From contig OZ024877.1 in NCBI GenBank assembly GCA_964017185.1, positions 754,501-818,500 of the forward strand: DNA of 64,000 bases, written 5' to 3'. The stretch comes from Rugalucina vietnamica. Taxonomy: Eukaryota; Mollusca; Bivalvia; Lucinida; Lucinidae. This document shows, piece by piece, positions 1 through 11,652 of the stretch (within the stretch, counting starts at the first letter, position 1; every line of letters starts with the position of its first letter). The position numbers were made by a program, and so were the translations under genes. Below the pieces are notes generated by a model, which was not told the origin of the DNA, ran no database searches, and saw only the letters and a program-made list of their open reading frames with translations.

Positions 1-671
1 GCAAAAATTCTACGACTTCAGATATTTTAAAGACAAAAATAAAACAAAAACACACTGGAGTTGATGCATCAAAACCATATCTCAAATTGATGATAAAACT
101 CCACGACAAGCCTTTCAGTTTTCATTTCTATGCTACCGGATAGTAAAATGACGCTGTGATATACGTGGGTGGTCCAAGAAGTAATGCAGACACGTATTTC
201 CCAATGTAATCCTTTGGCAGATAGTGACGCCCACGGGGCGGGGCCTGTACGGGGCTCAGGAGCATGGTTGATAGGATATAACAAGGATTACTATTCATTG
301 CTACACACAAATTATAAACGCTCTGGGCCTTTCAGAGAAGAAGTTTTTTTTTTTTTATGTTTTTCTCATTCTTAGTCTATGGGAACTAATAAACTAATGG
401 GGCCATCTTTCACCCCAGGGGCATGAATGGCAGGATTTATGTATACCTAATTATAATATTGCTGCATACAATACATACAAGCGTTGTGTATTTTGGCTTC
501 AAAGAAGAAGATTTTCCCATTTTAAGCCTATGACAGATAACAACACCCCGGGATGTGGTCTGTACGAACCCCAGGGGCACTGTTGGCAGAATTTGCAAAG
601 ATGGTTACTATACATTGCTACACATGAAATGTAAATGCTCTGGCCCTTGTGGTTTCAGAGAAGACTTTGAT

Positions 672-704
<33 letters not shown>

Positions 705-1060
705 TTTTTTTTTTTTTTTTTTTTTTTTTTTTTGGGGGGGGGGGGGTCCCAGAGTCGTGATTTGCATGATTTACATTAAGCCCCACATAATAATGCTGCA
801 TACCAAATATTGAAGCTTTTGGTTTTGTAGATTCAGACTTTTTTTATTTATAGAAGATAATGACGCCCTGGGACGGGGCCTGTATGGACCCTAGGTGCAT
901 GATTGGTAGGATTTATAAAGAGGAGTAATATACATTGCTACACACATAATATTAAACCTCTGAGTCTCGTGGTTCCGGAGAAGAAGATTTTTTTTTATGT
1001 TTTCCCATTGTTAATCTAGGGGAGCTATATGTTGTCATGGAAACCAGAGTTCAAAGCCTA
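1..1060. repeat. Diverged tandem repeat block with T and G tracts
   Basis: This stretch holds four or five diverged units of very roughly 170-320 bp. Each has a GC-rich core (variants of 'gacgccc..ggggcggggcctgta' and 'ccccaggggcatg'), then 'ttggcaggattt', then 'attgctacacac', then a T-rich segment after 'agagaagaag'. A long T tract at about 672-733 runs into a G tract. No coding exon was recognised. The short open frames here cross the repeat units and the homopolymers. Confidence 0.55.
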
Positions 1061-1139
1061 ATGCGACAATCCCCCCATTATTTTACCTAAACTAGAATTC
1101 TGGAAAACACAAAAAAGCAAAAAGCTAGAGAGCTAGTTC

Positions 1140-1745
1140 AGTTGCAATTGTATAGTTTTCATGCAGAGAACTTTATAGGGTGATTTGCAATTATTCGCAA
1201 TTTTCTGCTACAAACCATCTTTTTCGTGCAGCCAGGCTAAAAAAGGTAGCTTGAATGACACTTCTTTGGCTTAGTGTTTCATTTTACTGGAAAGCAATTG
1301 TAGTTTTAATGAAGAGGCGTTTATATGGTGGTTTTCAATTATTTGCGATTTTCTGCTAAAAATCATCATTTACCCCCCCCCCCCCCCCCCCCCAAATTGA
1401 ACGCTGGCGAACACATTTTCAATCTTGCAAACACCTATAAAACTATTCTAGTTGTTTTTATAACCATTTTAAGCTTCAAAAAAACACTTTTATAAGCCTC
1501 ATTTCTGCCTAGAAAAACGGTCAAACACTCGTATGCCATACATTTCTGAAAATACACCCCATTCCCAGCTTCATTGGATCTCAATACAAGTGCAATTTCA
1601 AATAAAATGAAAAGCCCGAATTATGGTGTCTATGATTACTATACCATTTTACTGGAGAGCAATTGTGTAATTTTCATACAGAAAACTTTTTAAGGTGAAT
1701 TTCAAAAAATCGTGATTATTGTCATAAAAACCATGATTTTTCCCA
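1140..1745. repeat. Diverged repeat with AGCAATTGT core, plus C tract
   Basis: Three related segments (about 1142-1230, 1295-1370 and 1655-1740) share a 'gcaattgt..ttttcat.cag' start followed by 'gcaattttctgct'-like sequence. A poly-C tract lies at about 1373-1393. This looks like a decayed non-coding repeat. No family is assigned. Confidence 0.45.
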
Positions 1746-3543
1746 AAACTGAAAAGTTTTGGCTGGATGAAAACACAATGAAAACTAAGAACACAGTGCT
1801 GGCAATATTTTAGGCGTGGGTTTGATAAGGAAAAATCTACGGGTCATTGGTATTTTGAAGCAAATAGAAATTTCAAAAAGTCGCAATTTTATTCTCAAAA
1901 ATGAAATTTTCACCAAAATATCAGAAAACTGTACCCGGTTAGAAAATTAATTCCAGTGATACGATAAACTTCAATGTTTTCTGTAATCAATGGTGTAATC
2001 AAAGTCCATTTTACTCTCGGGGAGCATAGAATCGAAAACTAAGCGACTTATCTTGGATTTTTTCCTCTAATAAAAGTAGAATATTGTCTCTATAACTTTC
2101 AATATCATCAAAGTTTAAGCATACAAGTAATTAAAATAGTGCATCCCATCATTGGCATCGAAACAAATCATTGTTATGAAATACCAATTGCTATTGCTGT
2201 TCAATACGCCATGAAATGTACATGACAGTGGTCACACGATGCTATATATGATCGGAATCTGATGAAACAGCATAGTTCGATTATATGTGTTTAGTTGTTT
2301 TGTTCAGATTCTGACAGATAGTATTCATTCTTCAATTAAATTTAGAAATGGAGTGTAATGGAATGTATGTGGGAAGGAGCAGTCCTGTAAGATGCAACTT
2401 CTGACCTTGATTTCAATCTGGATTTTAGTCTTGGTAGAGTCTACGTAAAAGCTCTCACTGAGTGGTGGTTCTTAGAACCCTAGCATAATTGAAAATGAAT
2501 GATTAAAAACTATACGATCACGAACAGACTTATTTCTTTAATTACGTTATAGCTGTTCAGCACCTTTGTTTTCGCTACACGGAGAGTACAATTCTTCTAC
2601 GTTCAGTTTGTAAATCCAAAAATTCCAGCCTCTAGCCATCTTGAGTGCTTGTACAGCCCTCTCGGAGCATGCTTTTGGCTGGACAAGTTAGGAAAATATC
2701 ATACCCACCTGTCGCTCAGCGGGTAATTACTACTTAACATTAGCAGGCATTCAATCATCGTTTCAGTACTGAGTGCTGTAAGTTTTAAGGTGTCTCAAAT
2801 AGATGATGGAGCTAGATAGATGAGATACTAATAATAATGAAAATTACAAACTGATATCCTTTATGATCCCATAGTATAATTTTTGTCAATTTTGTTTTCC
2901 ACACCTCGGTTTTGGAATATTTCTTCCTGATTGCGCCATTTCCTGAACATTGCCTACTTTTACCTTTTATAGCAGTGAATATTTAAATGAGAAAGGGGAT
3001 GTGCCATACCGCTGTTTGGCTCCTTAAGCCTCGTCAGTGACCTTTTAGACTTGGCAAATTGGAGCCGAAGTAAATTACATATGTACTGTAGTTTAGCATC
3101 GTTCAACAAGGATAGTACAAAAAACTTGTATTATCTAAATGGAGTCAAATATATTAAACGATGGTTAGAAGATGAATCTTAACCACAATAATTAAATTGC
3201 TGATTTCTCAGAATATCCTCGCTGATCTCAAAGGGCTAAAAGGAAAAAAATAGTCTGCACTACGGACGATGTAAGGGGGATACTTTTAGGGCCGCAACAC
3301 GGCACAACACCAGCTGCTGTAATAGCAAACAAAAATTAAAACTGCGATCCTTTATGATCAGTGAATATATTTTTAGTCCTGTACTATAAAGAGTTGATGT
3401 GATAGACACGTATATTTTCAAAAGGGACAATCTGCCACTTTCTACAGTCAGAAAATAATTCAAGGTTAAATTATAATAGGATCTGTCTGACAGATTGCAA
3501 TCACAATTTGCTTAGAACAACTTATTCCAGATGCACTCTTTCT
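1746..3543. other. Gene-free stretch, mostly unassigned
   Basis: No exon was recognised. A degraded fragment of the GAGCCGC MITE family (family M1) is visible at about 2545-2665, with the hallmarks 'cagcacctttgttttcgct' and 'gtacaattcttctac'. A fragment of dispersed family R lies at about 2880-2990 ('ctgattgcgccatttcctga'). The remainder is AT-rich with no clear structure. Confidence 0.4.
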
Positions 3544-3786
3544 CATTACGAAAACTTGCCCATGCAATATATAGAGATTTTTTTCAGTACCAAAAATTGA
3601 AAATTTCACCAGAAAAATGTTGATATTTTTCTTATTTTTGCTCAAAACATAGATTGTGGGTACTCGGCGAGGCGGTTCTAACGTGTATCCACAATCTATG
3701 TTTTGGAGCAAAAAAAAGAAAAATAGGTATACTATATATAAGTGGGGTTTGAGGGGGTAAACATTACACGGACATGTTTTTGTGAT
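3544..3786. mobile_element. MITE family M2, copy 1
   Basis: The element is about 240 bp. Its imperfect terminal inverted repeats read ATTACGAAAAC on the left and, reverse complemented, ATCACAAAAAC on the right. An internal hairpin has arms containing AAAACATAGATTGTGGGTAC and its complement around a GGCGAGGCGGTTCTAAC loop. The same structure recurs at six other places in the window. The family is non-coding and presumably mobilised by a transposase supplied elsewhere. Confidence 0.7.
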
Positions 3787-5318
3787 AATAATCAGCGTTC
3801 ACACTTCTACGATCCAATAAACTTATTTTGGATCCGAGACACTTGAAGCGAAATCATTTACACCGTTAGCTCTTCAATATTTAATGAATTAGCAAAGAGA
3901 GGAAGCACCGCTTCATGGCCAAATTTTCAAGTAAGAATAGTGGGACCATTATTCGATAAATTTAAAACCATAAAGATCAGATGGGAAAGAAATGTGACAG
4001 ACCCAGGGGTCTATCTAGCGTCTGCTATGTTACAAATTATTATTGTTGTAACATTTAACTCCCTTAAATAAAAAAATGGTAAAATAAGGGCATCCGTTAG
4101 AGCAAGTAAAACATATAAACACCTATTAGGGGCATGAAATATTTAATAGCCAACGTTTTACCACAGAAGTCATGTAATTCACCATTAAAATCATGAGTCA
4201 TAACAATAACAAAGAAGCAATGTACGACTTTGTATGTATGAAGAATAATTATATCAAAAGTTACATGCAATATAATGATATGTCAAAAAATGTGTGTTTT
4301 GTATGCTACTAGGCACTAAAATTTATTACACGAGCCATTCATTTACCTAGGAAAATACCAACAGTATGGAACAGGGAAAAGTGGATACATTCAGGCCTGA
4401 ATTTAAAAAAATTGCTTGTCCTTCGCCTACCCAGCATTTTAGAACAGGATGCACTTGCATGAAAAATGTTTGATAAAACTGGATTTCTAACGAATTAACA
4501 AAATGTAATATTATTTTACCTCAATAAATTGCAATATAATTTTGGGGGTAGGGGGTAAAAACTTGGTAGGTAGGTGGAGGACAAGCAAGCAATATTCTAT
4601 TTTCTCTTCTATTACTGCGGCAACATGTAATCTGATGGTATGTACAGAAACTTCCCAGTAGCTCTGTCCATATCTCTGCAGGTGATTTTCCCCTGCTTAT
4701 ACAAAATTTACATGAAACTTGTATAGACTCATGAAAATGAAATAGTAGCAAAATTGCTGTATGTTCAGTTGTCATATACAAGAAAATAGCCATCATACAA
4801 AATAGATAACAAAAGCCAAATTATATAAACTTGTCACATATTCAATAATTGTATATAGTTAGTTTTTTCTCTAATGTATGGACACCTATTCCAAGCCAAT
4901 GAAATACATCTTCACCTTTAACAAAGAGACTCATACTGTATTCGGAACAACACCTCACACAATCCAAATCAGGCCTTAGATGTATAACTGTGGACTAATT
5001 TGGTTGTGGTTCTCTTTTTCTCATGTTTTGGTGTCAAACTTTTGTATTATTTGCACCTTTTATATGCATATTCATATATTTAGTTCATGTAACTGAGTGG
5101 TCAGCCTAACATTTTCATATTTAATTCTACTCAGAATATAGGTACTGGATTCAGTAAGACAGTTCTGATTGACTCATACTATTTGTCAATATGAAAAAAA
5201 AGCAAGCCACAAAAATGAAAGTGAAAAATCATTAATATCATTAGACAGAGATTCTGCAGTTGTCATGTACAAGAAAATAGCAACCATATCAAATAGATGA
5301 CAAAGGCCAGATAAACAG
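3787..5318. other. Gene-free AT-rich stretch
   Basis: No exon, RNA gene or complete transposon was recognised. A fragment of family R is visible near 5010-5110 ('ggtgtcaaacttttgtatta' through 'taactgagtgg'). Open frames at 4521-4796 and 3466-3711 show no family resemblance, and the latter lies inside MITE M2. Confidence 0.35.
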
Positions 5319-5554
5319 ATGAGCCGTGACGCGATAAAACCGGTCGCCAGGCTTTCTGACCAGGTCCGACACAAACCCTGTACAGTCATAGAAGCAGGTT
5401 AGAAGCTTGAAATGTCGGATTTAAGAAGAAGAGGGATTGTTCTATCCGCGTAGTGAAAACAAAGATGCTGATAGCTAAGCAGTTACTGCACAGCTGATCT
5501 GCGCCTATTTATTTTTGCATACGCTAAAATCCGGCTTTCTCACTATGTGGCTCA
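5319..5554. mobile_element. MITE family M1, copy at 5.3 kb
   Basis: A roughly 235-bp element with ends TGAGCCG and GGCTCA, containing the family core: 'accaggtccgacacaaacc', 'ctgtacagtcatagaagc', 'gaagcttgaaat', then a central inverted repeat (gctgata.ctaagcagttactgcacagctgat in degraded form). It is diverged from the better-preserved copies near 39-40 kb. Confidence 0.7.
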
Positions 5555-7586
5555 AATAATATAAACTTGTCACATGTTCAATATTAAACCATAAAAAATT
5601 TACAAAATAAATTGACTTCTACTTGACAGGTCTATAAATCTTATATATATACTTTACATCTACATATAACAAAATAATAACTTTAATAACCCATACATAT
5701 AAACACATACTTGTCATGTACATGCTGAATAAAAATAACTGATAAGCTATTCAACCACGGGCAAGATGTTTGAAATTTCAAATTTAGAAAGAGGCGACTT
5801 TGTGCTGTGTAGAGTAAACAACTGTGATCTGCATGCTTACATGCTGCATATGCATTTTAGATCCTTAAACAGTTTCCTTCAGATATGGCTTAAAATATTT
5901 ACAAACTTTAACACTGGCATTCAATTCACAGGCATTAACGCTTTGTCCACATTATGCAACAACAAGTACATGTATACCCTACAAGCTCATCACAAAAGCA
6001 AAACACGTAATCCTAAAATACTAAAAATGACCTATAATTTCAGTATATACCGAAATATACAAATGACTAGTTTCTCAAATAAGGTATCACTACCCAACCC
6101 AAAGGAAAAGTGTGTCCACGTAGTATATAGCATAAACTAAACTTCTAACTAAATATATACTAGGCAAATTAAATTTAGCAATTTTTTTAACATTCGCCAG
6201 TTAAATAAAAGTCATATTTTGGAATATGGACGTAAGTGGTAACCTGTCGACAAGAGCTTCCAATTGAAACATTTCGAAAAAATCAAACCTTACGGCGATA
6301 CTGACGTGACGTTAAAATTTTAGACACATGATCAAAACTTGCAGGTCTACCAAAAAATCAAAACCAAAATCAAAGTGGGAAACCAAAATCATGCTTAAAA
6401 AAGTACAAGTAGGCAAAGATCAGGAAAAGGCACAATCAGAAAAAGACTCCCACTCCAAAAACCAAGGTGGGAAAAAAACAAACTAACAACCAGGTACTTA
6501 TACCATGAAAACATTTCGTAAGCCGAATGAGCAGCTATTTTCCCAATAGGTGGCCACTCAGTTACCTTAACTTAACTAAAAATATGCAAACATACATAAG
6601 GCGCCAACAGCACAAAAATATTTTAAACACCAATACATAAAACAAAAAGAACCACCACAGAAGTATCGACTTGGAACGATCAGTAACACAAAGTTACTGG
6701 CGGGTTTAAATCGATTTTACACGGCTCTTTAGTCATCAAAACAAACAAAAACATTCAAAACGTTTGGAAACAAAATTTTATCGCCGAGAAATTAAGATCG
6801 TAAGTTTTTGAATTCGACGTTTTTTCTTTTGCTCCTACGTTATCGCCTTACAGTTACATTTTTAACCGGAATTTCCCGAAAATCGGCAATGAGTTAAAAT
6901 GTCTGATGCACACCGATATGTTAAAAAAAGAGAGTTTGCCAAATTCCCTATCTTGGCTTTATAACGTGAGCTTAAACGAAGAGTTTTACGTCAGCGTTAT
7001 CTCACTAGCATGGCGCGTTATGGCTCTAAATCTTTCAAGTGTGACTGACCCTGGTATTGGCTGCATTGTGCTTTGTTTGTCTTGTTTTGTTTTCATAAAA
7101 TCAATGGAAACCAAGTTACCCGAAATTAAGGCAATTTCGACCTATTGGCGGCGCGTTGACGTCGGTTTTTTGGCAGGTAAAGTTTGTACCGAAAAAGCCC
7201 AATCTCACTTGTCACATAATCAACAACGTTCATAAAGAGGGGTTGAAAAAGGACTAAACAAAAGTCAGCTGTTTGCATTGTGTTCAATGGTTGACAATTT
7301 TGCATCCACACCCTTCCTGTATTCCTTGGTTGTTCCAGAAGCCTCTTTAAAGGATGGCGTTTTTAAATTCATCGTATCATGTGCTTAAGACTCTGTTCTT
7401 GTCATCTAAATTAAAGAAATGTCCAAAATTGCTCTAAGGTAATAAAAAATATATGGCTCATCAAAAATTGCTAAATTTATTTTACATAGTATATATAAAT
7501 GAATTTCCCATCGGCTGGTTGGGAATATGTTGGCTCACACAGCCAGTGACAATGCATCAACAAGTCCAAAACTTGTAGCAAGTGTT
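5555..7586. other. Gene-free stretch with an antisense family R copy
   Basis: About 6350-6750 is a reverse-oriented copy of dispersed family R; its sense version at 61.3-61.6 kb includes 'gatcgttccaaggcgatact' and 'gattgcgccatttcctgatc'. The open frame at 5766-6140 (124 codons) has no recognisable domain. Part of this region could be 3' untranslated sequence or downstream flank of the SLC7 gene, but no polyadenylation site could be fixed. Confidence 0.4.
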
Positions 7587-7587
7587 C

Positions 7588-7737
7588 AGTGGCGGATTTA
7601 GAGGGGGTTCAGGTGGTTCGCTTGAACCCCCTTCTGGGACTAAATTATTTAACTTTCATGGGGATATTTTAAAATGTTGAAATCGAACCCCCTCTTGATT
7701 GATTTTGACCCCCCTTCCAGAAATACTGGATCCACTG
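7588..7737. mobile_element. Short MITE with CAGTGGCGGAT end
   Basis: The terminal inverted repeats are CAGTGGCGGATTTAG on the left and CTGGATCCACTG on the right, about 150 bp apart. The interior is rich in 'accccc' and 'gggggtt' and is itself partly self-complementary. A shared GTGTT directly outside both ends is compatible with a decayed target duplication. CAGTGG-type ends suggest a hAT-derived MITE; that assignment is inference. Confidence 0.5.
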
Positions 7738-7754
7738 GTGTTTCTGATTAGTTG

Positions 7755-8130
7755 ACCCCGTCAGCCACTGGGGTGCACAGAGACCTAGTGGTATCGAACA
7801 CCAGATTGAGAGATTATAAAACTTTTTTCATGCTCAACTCAGCTGAGATTAAAATTTACCCTGCTCATAAATGCAGAAATATTCCAAATTAATTGACATT
7901 TCAGTTCAAACAATCAATCCCAGCAATTTAAATGTTATAATGGCACTTAAACATTTATGAGCAGGATAAATTTAAGTCTCAGCTTAGTTGAGCATGAAAA
8001 TATTTTTATAAACTCGAGGCCAGATTGAGAGGTTGGGAATCACATTGATGCCAAGTTGTGTTCTTGAGCAAGATGGCTTTTCTCCTCTACTGTAGGTTAA
8101 GTGTAGTGATATCTCCACCTCTGCTTGAAT
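7755..8130 (+). mobile_element. SINE-like sequence interrupted by a MITE
   Basis: 'gacctagtggtatcgaacac' resembles a tRNA-derived box A region. 'ccagattgagag' and 'gttgggaatc' resemble an anticodon arm and box B region, followed by 'cttgagcaagatg'. The sequence is broken after position 7812 by a foldback MITE and resumes at 8020. The SINE identity rests on promoter-like boxes only. Confidence 0.4.
7813..8019. mobile_element. Foldback MITE with 12-bp target duplication
   Basis: A 207-bp insert whose arms (about 7813-7876 and 7950-8019) are near-perfect inverted copies including CATGCTCAAC and GTTGAGCATG. It is flanked by an exact 12-bp direct repeat CCAGATTGAGAG (7801-7812 and 8020-8031). A 9-12 bp duplication fits Mutator-like elements best, but no transposase is present to confirm it. 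Confidence 0.6.
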
Positions 8131-8270
8131 GAAAAACGTTTGGCAACAATACAAGCCATTTCTAGACCTCCTGTACTTCTTGTGCATCTGTATAAATGTT
8201 GCTCACCCCTTGTGTTACTCATCTATTGCTTGAGACTGATAAAATGTTTTAAGAAGAAAAGATGTTAACA

Positions 8271-8469
8271 AATGAGCCACTGCATGAGAAACCCGAAACT
8301 CTGCATAGGTGAAAACTATGGAGCTGATCAGCACCTTTGTTTTCGATACACGGAATGTACAATTCCTCTACTTTCTAAATCCAAAATTTCAGGCCTCTAA
8401 CCATCTTCTGTGACTGTACAGCTCGGTTTATGTCCGACCTGGTTGTTGGTTTTCTCACGCACAGGCTCA
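8271..8469. mobile_element. MITE family M1, diverged copy
   Basis: Begins ATGAGCCACTGCATGAG and ends CACAGGCTCA. It carries the family segments 'gctgatcagcacctttgttt', 'gtacaattcctctac', 'ctgtgactgtacag' and 'gtccgacctgg'. It is opposite in orientation to the 5.3-kb copy and lacks half of the central palindrome. Confidence 0.6.
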
Positions 8470-9270
8470 AATGTAAATAAATCTAGGAAAAGCTTTTAAG
8501 TATCGTTATATCACAACGGTATATTGTATGCCTTCATGATGATAGTAATAAATAAACATCTCAGCTATGTCATGGTTCATAAAATGACTTATAAATAAGT
8601 TCATTATATCTTGGTTTCATATTAATAGTGTTTGTGTCTATGCACTAAGGCATATAGGTAAAAAATATGTCACCTGTGACTTTTCTGAATCAAATGGTTC
8701 TAACAAAAAGCAATTTCAATAAAAGTAACTACACATACGAGGGTTGGGATTTAAGTTCGTAGACATTGGCTACTTATTTAATATTACAGCATTTATCCAA
8801 TATTTGATGCATTATTATAAAGAACCAAAGTCTCCTTGTTTCGTGTGTACAATATTTTTCAAGGCATCTTGGGCAGTGCTCATAAAATAGTCTCCATAGC
8901 AACCTAGGTTTTGCTACCCGGGGCACAACAAATTTTTAACAATTCTGAAGTTATGTGTCTATGAAGAACAGACCAGTAATTATCATTGTAAACCAAAACT
9001 TGAGCTTAATCAGTTTAAGGCATCGTAGTATCATGTTGTTATCTCTATTTAAATTTTTAAGCATTATGTCCCGACGACTTGGTTTGTCATTGGAAAAACT
9101 GTATGACCAGTTGCGTTGCTTGGAAAAGAAAAATGGCGTTAAAAGGCAACGTCGAAACAACAGCATTGTTAAATTAGCCAAAATACCCACAATAACATTC
9201 AAAATAATGGGGATGTGTTGTACAGTTGTAAAACAGATCATACAGTGGTATTTACTTTTTCAAAAGACGT

Positions 9271-9612
9271 CCATAACAGAACCCTTAGGTCTACAGCAGA
9301 CAATCTTTTGTACATCCCAAAACCAAATATTGGACATTATAGAAACAGCCTTGCATACTCAGGATAAACAATATGGAACTCCATTCCAAACAATCTCAGA
9401 AATGCAGTCTCCATTCAACAATTTAGGAAAGGATATCTTGAATGGGCAGCCACACAAGAACATTCTTTACTTTAGGAACAGAACTCTATTTTTGTATTTG
9501 CTTATGTAAATTTTCTATGTTGTATATATTTGTATGTAAATGTTGTTTTGATAGAGGACCTCAGGGAAGATTGGACTTGTCCAACTGAGCCTCCTCTTTA
9601 AATAAAGTCATT
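9271..9612 (+). mobile_element. LINE 3' end (reverse-transcriptase C-terminus, decayed)
   Basis: Reading from about 9272 gives HNRTLRSTADNLLYIPKP, then RNSLAYSG, an in-frame stop, TIWNSIPNNLR and SIQQFRKGYLEW. This is the typical C-terminal tail of CR1/L2-like non-LTR retrotransposon ORF2 proteins. About 130 bp of non-coding tail follow and end in 'ctttaaataaagtcatt', which contains AATAAA. Upstream sequence back to 8.9 kb gives no further recognisable ORF2. The copy is truncated and dead. Confidence 0.65.
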
Positions 9613-10509
9613 ATGTAAATGGTATGTGAGATTTCAGATGGACGTACTTGAATTTTAACGATGCGAAATGCTCTCATCTACAATTATTAGTCTTCATGCT
9701 ACAACCAATATTCTTGATTTAAAACACTGATATGCATGATACGCATAGAAAGTTATGCATAAGAACTATATCTGATGATCGCAGTATTTTCATAATAATA
9801 ATTAAGAAATCCCTGAAGGGAATCTTGCAAATAGGTAAAGGTGTGGCTTGTTGTTTGGTTCCAAACAAGGCATTTTAATGCTGACACTCATTGAACTTTG
9901 ACGTAATTTTGACGTCAGAATTTCCATGACGTGCTCCGGGTGATTAAAGGCCATTGTGTTAATTCATTGTTGTGTGAATACCATTTTGAGTAGAACAATG
10001 CTTTATACCTTATAGGATAGGTAAAAGAAAGTATTTTCAGATTATGGCATTTTAATTTCTGTGTGACAGACGTCTTATCTTTTACAAAGAAAGTCTACAA
10101 ACTTAAGTCCCAACCCACGTAATAACTTAAAGCTTTAGCACAAGCAATATAGCACAAAAACATTTAAAAAGAATCATCATCAAACTATAACTTATAAAAA
10201 TCCCATATGGACAATGGCACTTTTGTAGTAAAGCTATTAAAATATTCCAAATGTCAATATCATAACAAATGTAAGTCTAAAAATCTTAAACAAGTTTACA
10301 TACATCAAAAGACGTCAATACATATATTTTGGGTATATAGAGTAGCCTCTGACAAGACTCAAGACTTTTAAAAGAGCATACTTTGTCTCACTACAATTCA
10401 TGAAAATTCAACGACAAAAATAACATTATCTTATATAAACAATAGAACACATCCACTATATAACAAAAGACAGATCTTTATAGCAAACACCACCTAAACC
10501 GGAGGGCAA
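9613..10509. other. Gene-free AT-rich stretch
   Basis: No exon or complete repeat was recognised. The sequence is A-rich on the plus strand from about 10.08 to 10.50 kb. It may be downstream flank or distal 3' UTR of the SLC7 gene; no polyadenylation signal could be assigned with confidence. Confidence 0.3.
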
Positions 10510-10747
10510 ATTACAAAAACTTGCACATGCAATATATAGAGAATTCTTTCGGTAGCAATGATTGAAAATTTCATCACAACAATTTTGTTATTTTCAATAT
10601 TTTTGCTCAAAACATTGATTGTGGGTCACCTCGCAATCTATATTTGGAGCAAAAAAAAAGAAAAAAGTATACCCCTGTAAACCCAGTTTTACTTTATAAA
10701 AGTGGGGTATAAAAAGTATACATGGTACGGATATGTTTTCTTGATGA
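10510..10747. mobile_element. MITE family M2, copy 2
   Basis: Starts TTACAAAAACTTGCACATGC and ends 'ggatatgttttcttgatga', giving the same imperfect terminal inverted repeats as the other copies. The internal hairpin is shortened: AAAACATTGATTGTGGGT on one side and 'aatctatatttggagc' on the other, so the GGCGAGGCGG loop is lost. Confidence 0.65.
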
Positions 10748-11201
10748 TCAGGATGCTTTTCTCACAAGAAAACTTTTCTGTACTGTCACTGTTAGTACCC
10801 CTGAAACACACAAACGTTGGGAATAAAAATGTTATGCAATTTTTATGATTGTATTCACACCCTATTAGCAGCAACCTCGAACAACCATTTTGATAAACAA
10901 AAAAGGTTCTAGACTGTTTCGGATTGCTAAAATGACACTGTAGAATGTAAATTGAACATTCTCAATTTTCAACACATGCTTTTTGGCAATCTAAAACTCT
11001 TTTTTTTTGCCGTTGGGAACACAGTTTTGTATAAAATCACACATTCCACATTGCTGCTAATGCAGTGTGGTAACAAGCAATACAAGGTTGAACATAAAAT
11101 TTAAACTGTAGGTACACATACATCAACTATACAGAAATTGCACTTACATTGAACAAAAGTACCACAGAGCGTATTACATTATTATGTCCATGGTAAACAA
11201 C

Positions 11202-11290
11202 AAATGAGCCGCGTCATGAGAAAACCAACGAGGTTTCTGAGTGGGGCCTATACAAATCAGGCTGTGCAGCCACTGAAGATGGCTAGAGGC
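11202..11290. mobile_element. Truncated MITE M1 fragment
   Basis: Contains ATGAGCCGCGTCATGAGAAA, 'accaacgaggtttctgag' and 'ggctagaggctggaa', matching the left third of family M1. The central palindrome and right end are missing. It lies downstream of the SLC7 coding sequence. Confidence 0.5.
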
Positions 11291-11351
11291 TGGAACGGTA
11301 GTATGAAAATCAAGGCGTGCAAGAAAAAGAATCCATCATACCTGCAAGGTA

Positions 11352-11424
11352 TGGATAGACAAATCTGTCCCTCAGTTCACAGTTTGGCACAAAATGTGAC
11401 CCTCAAGACAGATTTGTCTATCCA
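11352..11424. repeat. Short inverted repeat in SLC7 3' end
   Basis: The arms TGGATAGACAAATCTGTC (11352-11369) and its exact complement (11407-11424) are 18 bp each, separated by 37 bp. On the minus strand they would form a stem-loop in the read-through C-terminal codons and the start of the 3' UTR, or in the terminal intron if the 11474 donor is used. Confidence 0.7.
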
Positions 11425-11652
11425 CACCCAACACTCATGTAAGATTCTTATACTATTAGCTTCTGTACACTTACTCATGAAATTCTGAAATGTCTTTGGT
11501 TTTGATTTCCACTTTACTCCCACGAAATACACGGGTATTCCTGCAGCAACAATAAGTAGGCCGAGACCCAGTTTATGTGGTTCTTGGTAGACACACATTA
11601 GTAACACAGCTGTACAGAGAACCAGCTGAGATATAGGTATGATGATATTGGT
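11377..11652 (-). CDS. SLC7 gene, last recognised coding exon
   Basis: Encodes TM11-TM12 (PISQLVLCTAVLLMCVYQ and LGLGLLIVAAGIPVYFVGVK) and WKSKPKTFQNFM. Acceptor 'tttatttgcag'. After FM the sequence is GA|GTAAGTGT, a strong donor at 11474, giving exon 11475-11652 and an unseen final exon. Read through, the frame continues for 33 residues to TGA at 11377-11379, partly inside an inverted repeat. No convincing further exon was found downstream, so both forms remain possible. Confidence 0.7.
   Translation of the reverse strand, partial: TNIIIPISQLVLCTAVLLMCVYQEPHKLGLGLLIVAAGIPVYFVGVKWKSKPKTFQNFMSKCTEANSIRILHECWVWIDKSVLRVTFCAKL

Noticed and set aside
5766..6140. 124-codon plus-strand open frame
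   Set aside because: AT-rich composition, no recognisable motif, no splice context and no conserved-looking start; treated as chance.
8955..9509. Longest open frame in the window (184 codons, plus strand)
   Set aside because: It shows no domain, and its 3' part overlaps, in another frame, the recognisable LINE ORF2 tail. It is a chance frame across a dead retrotransposon.
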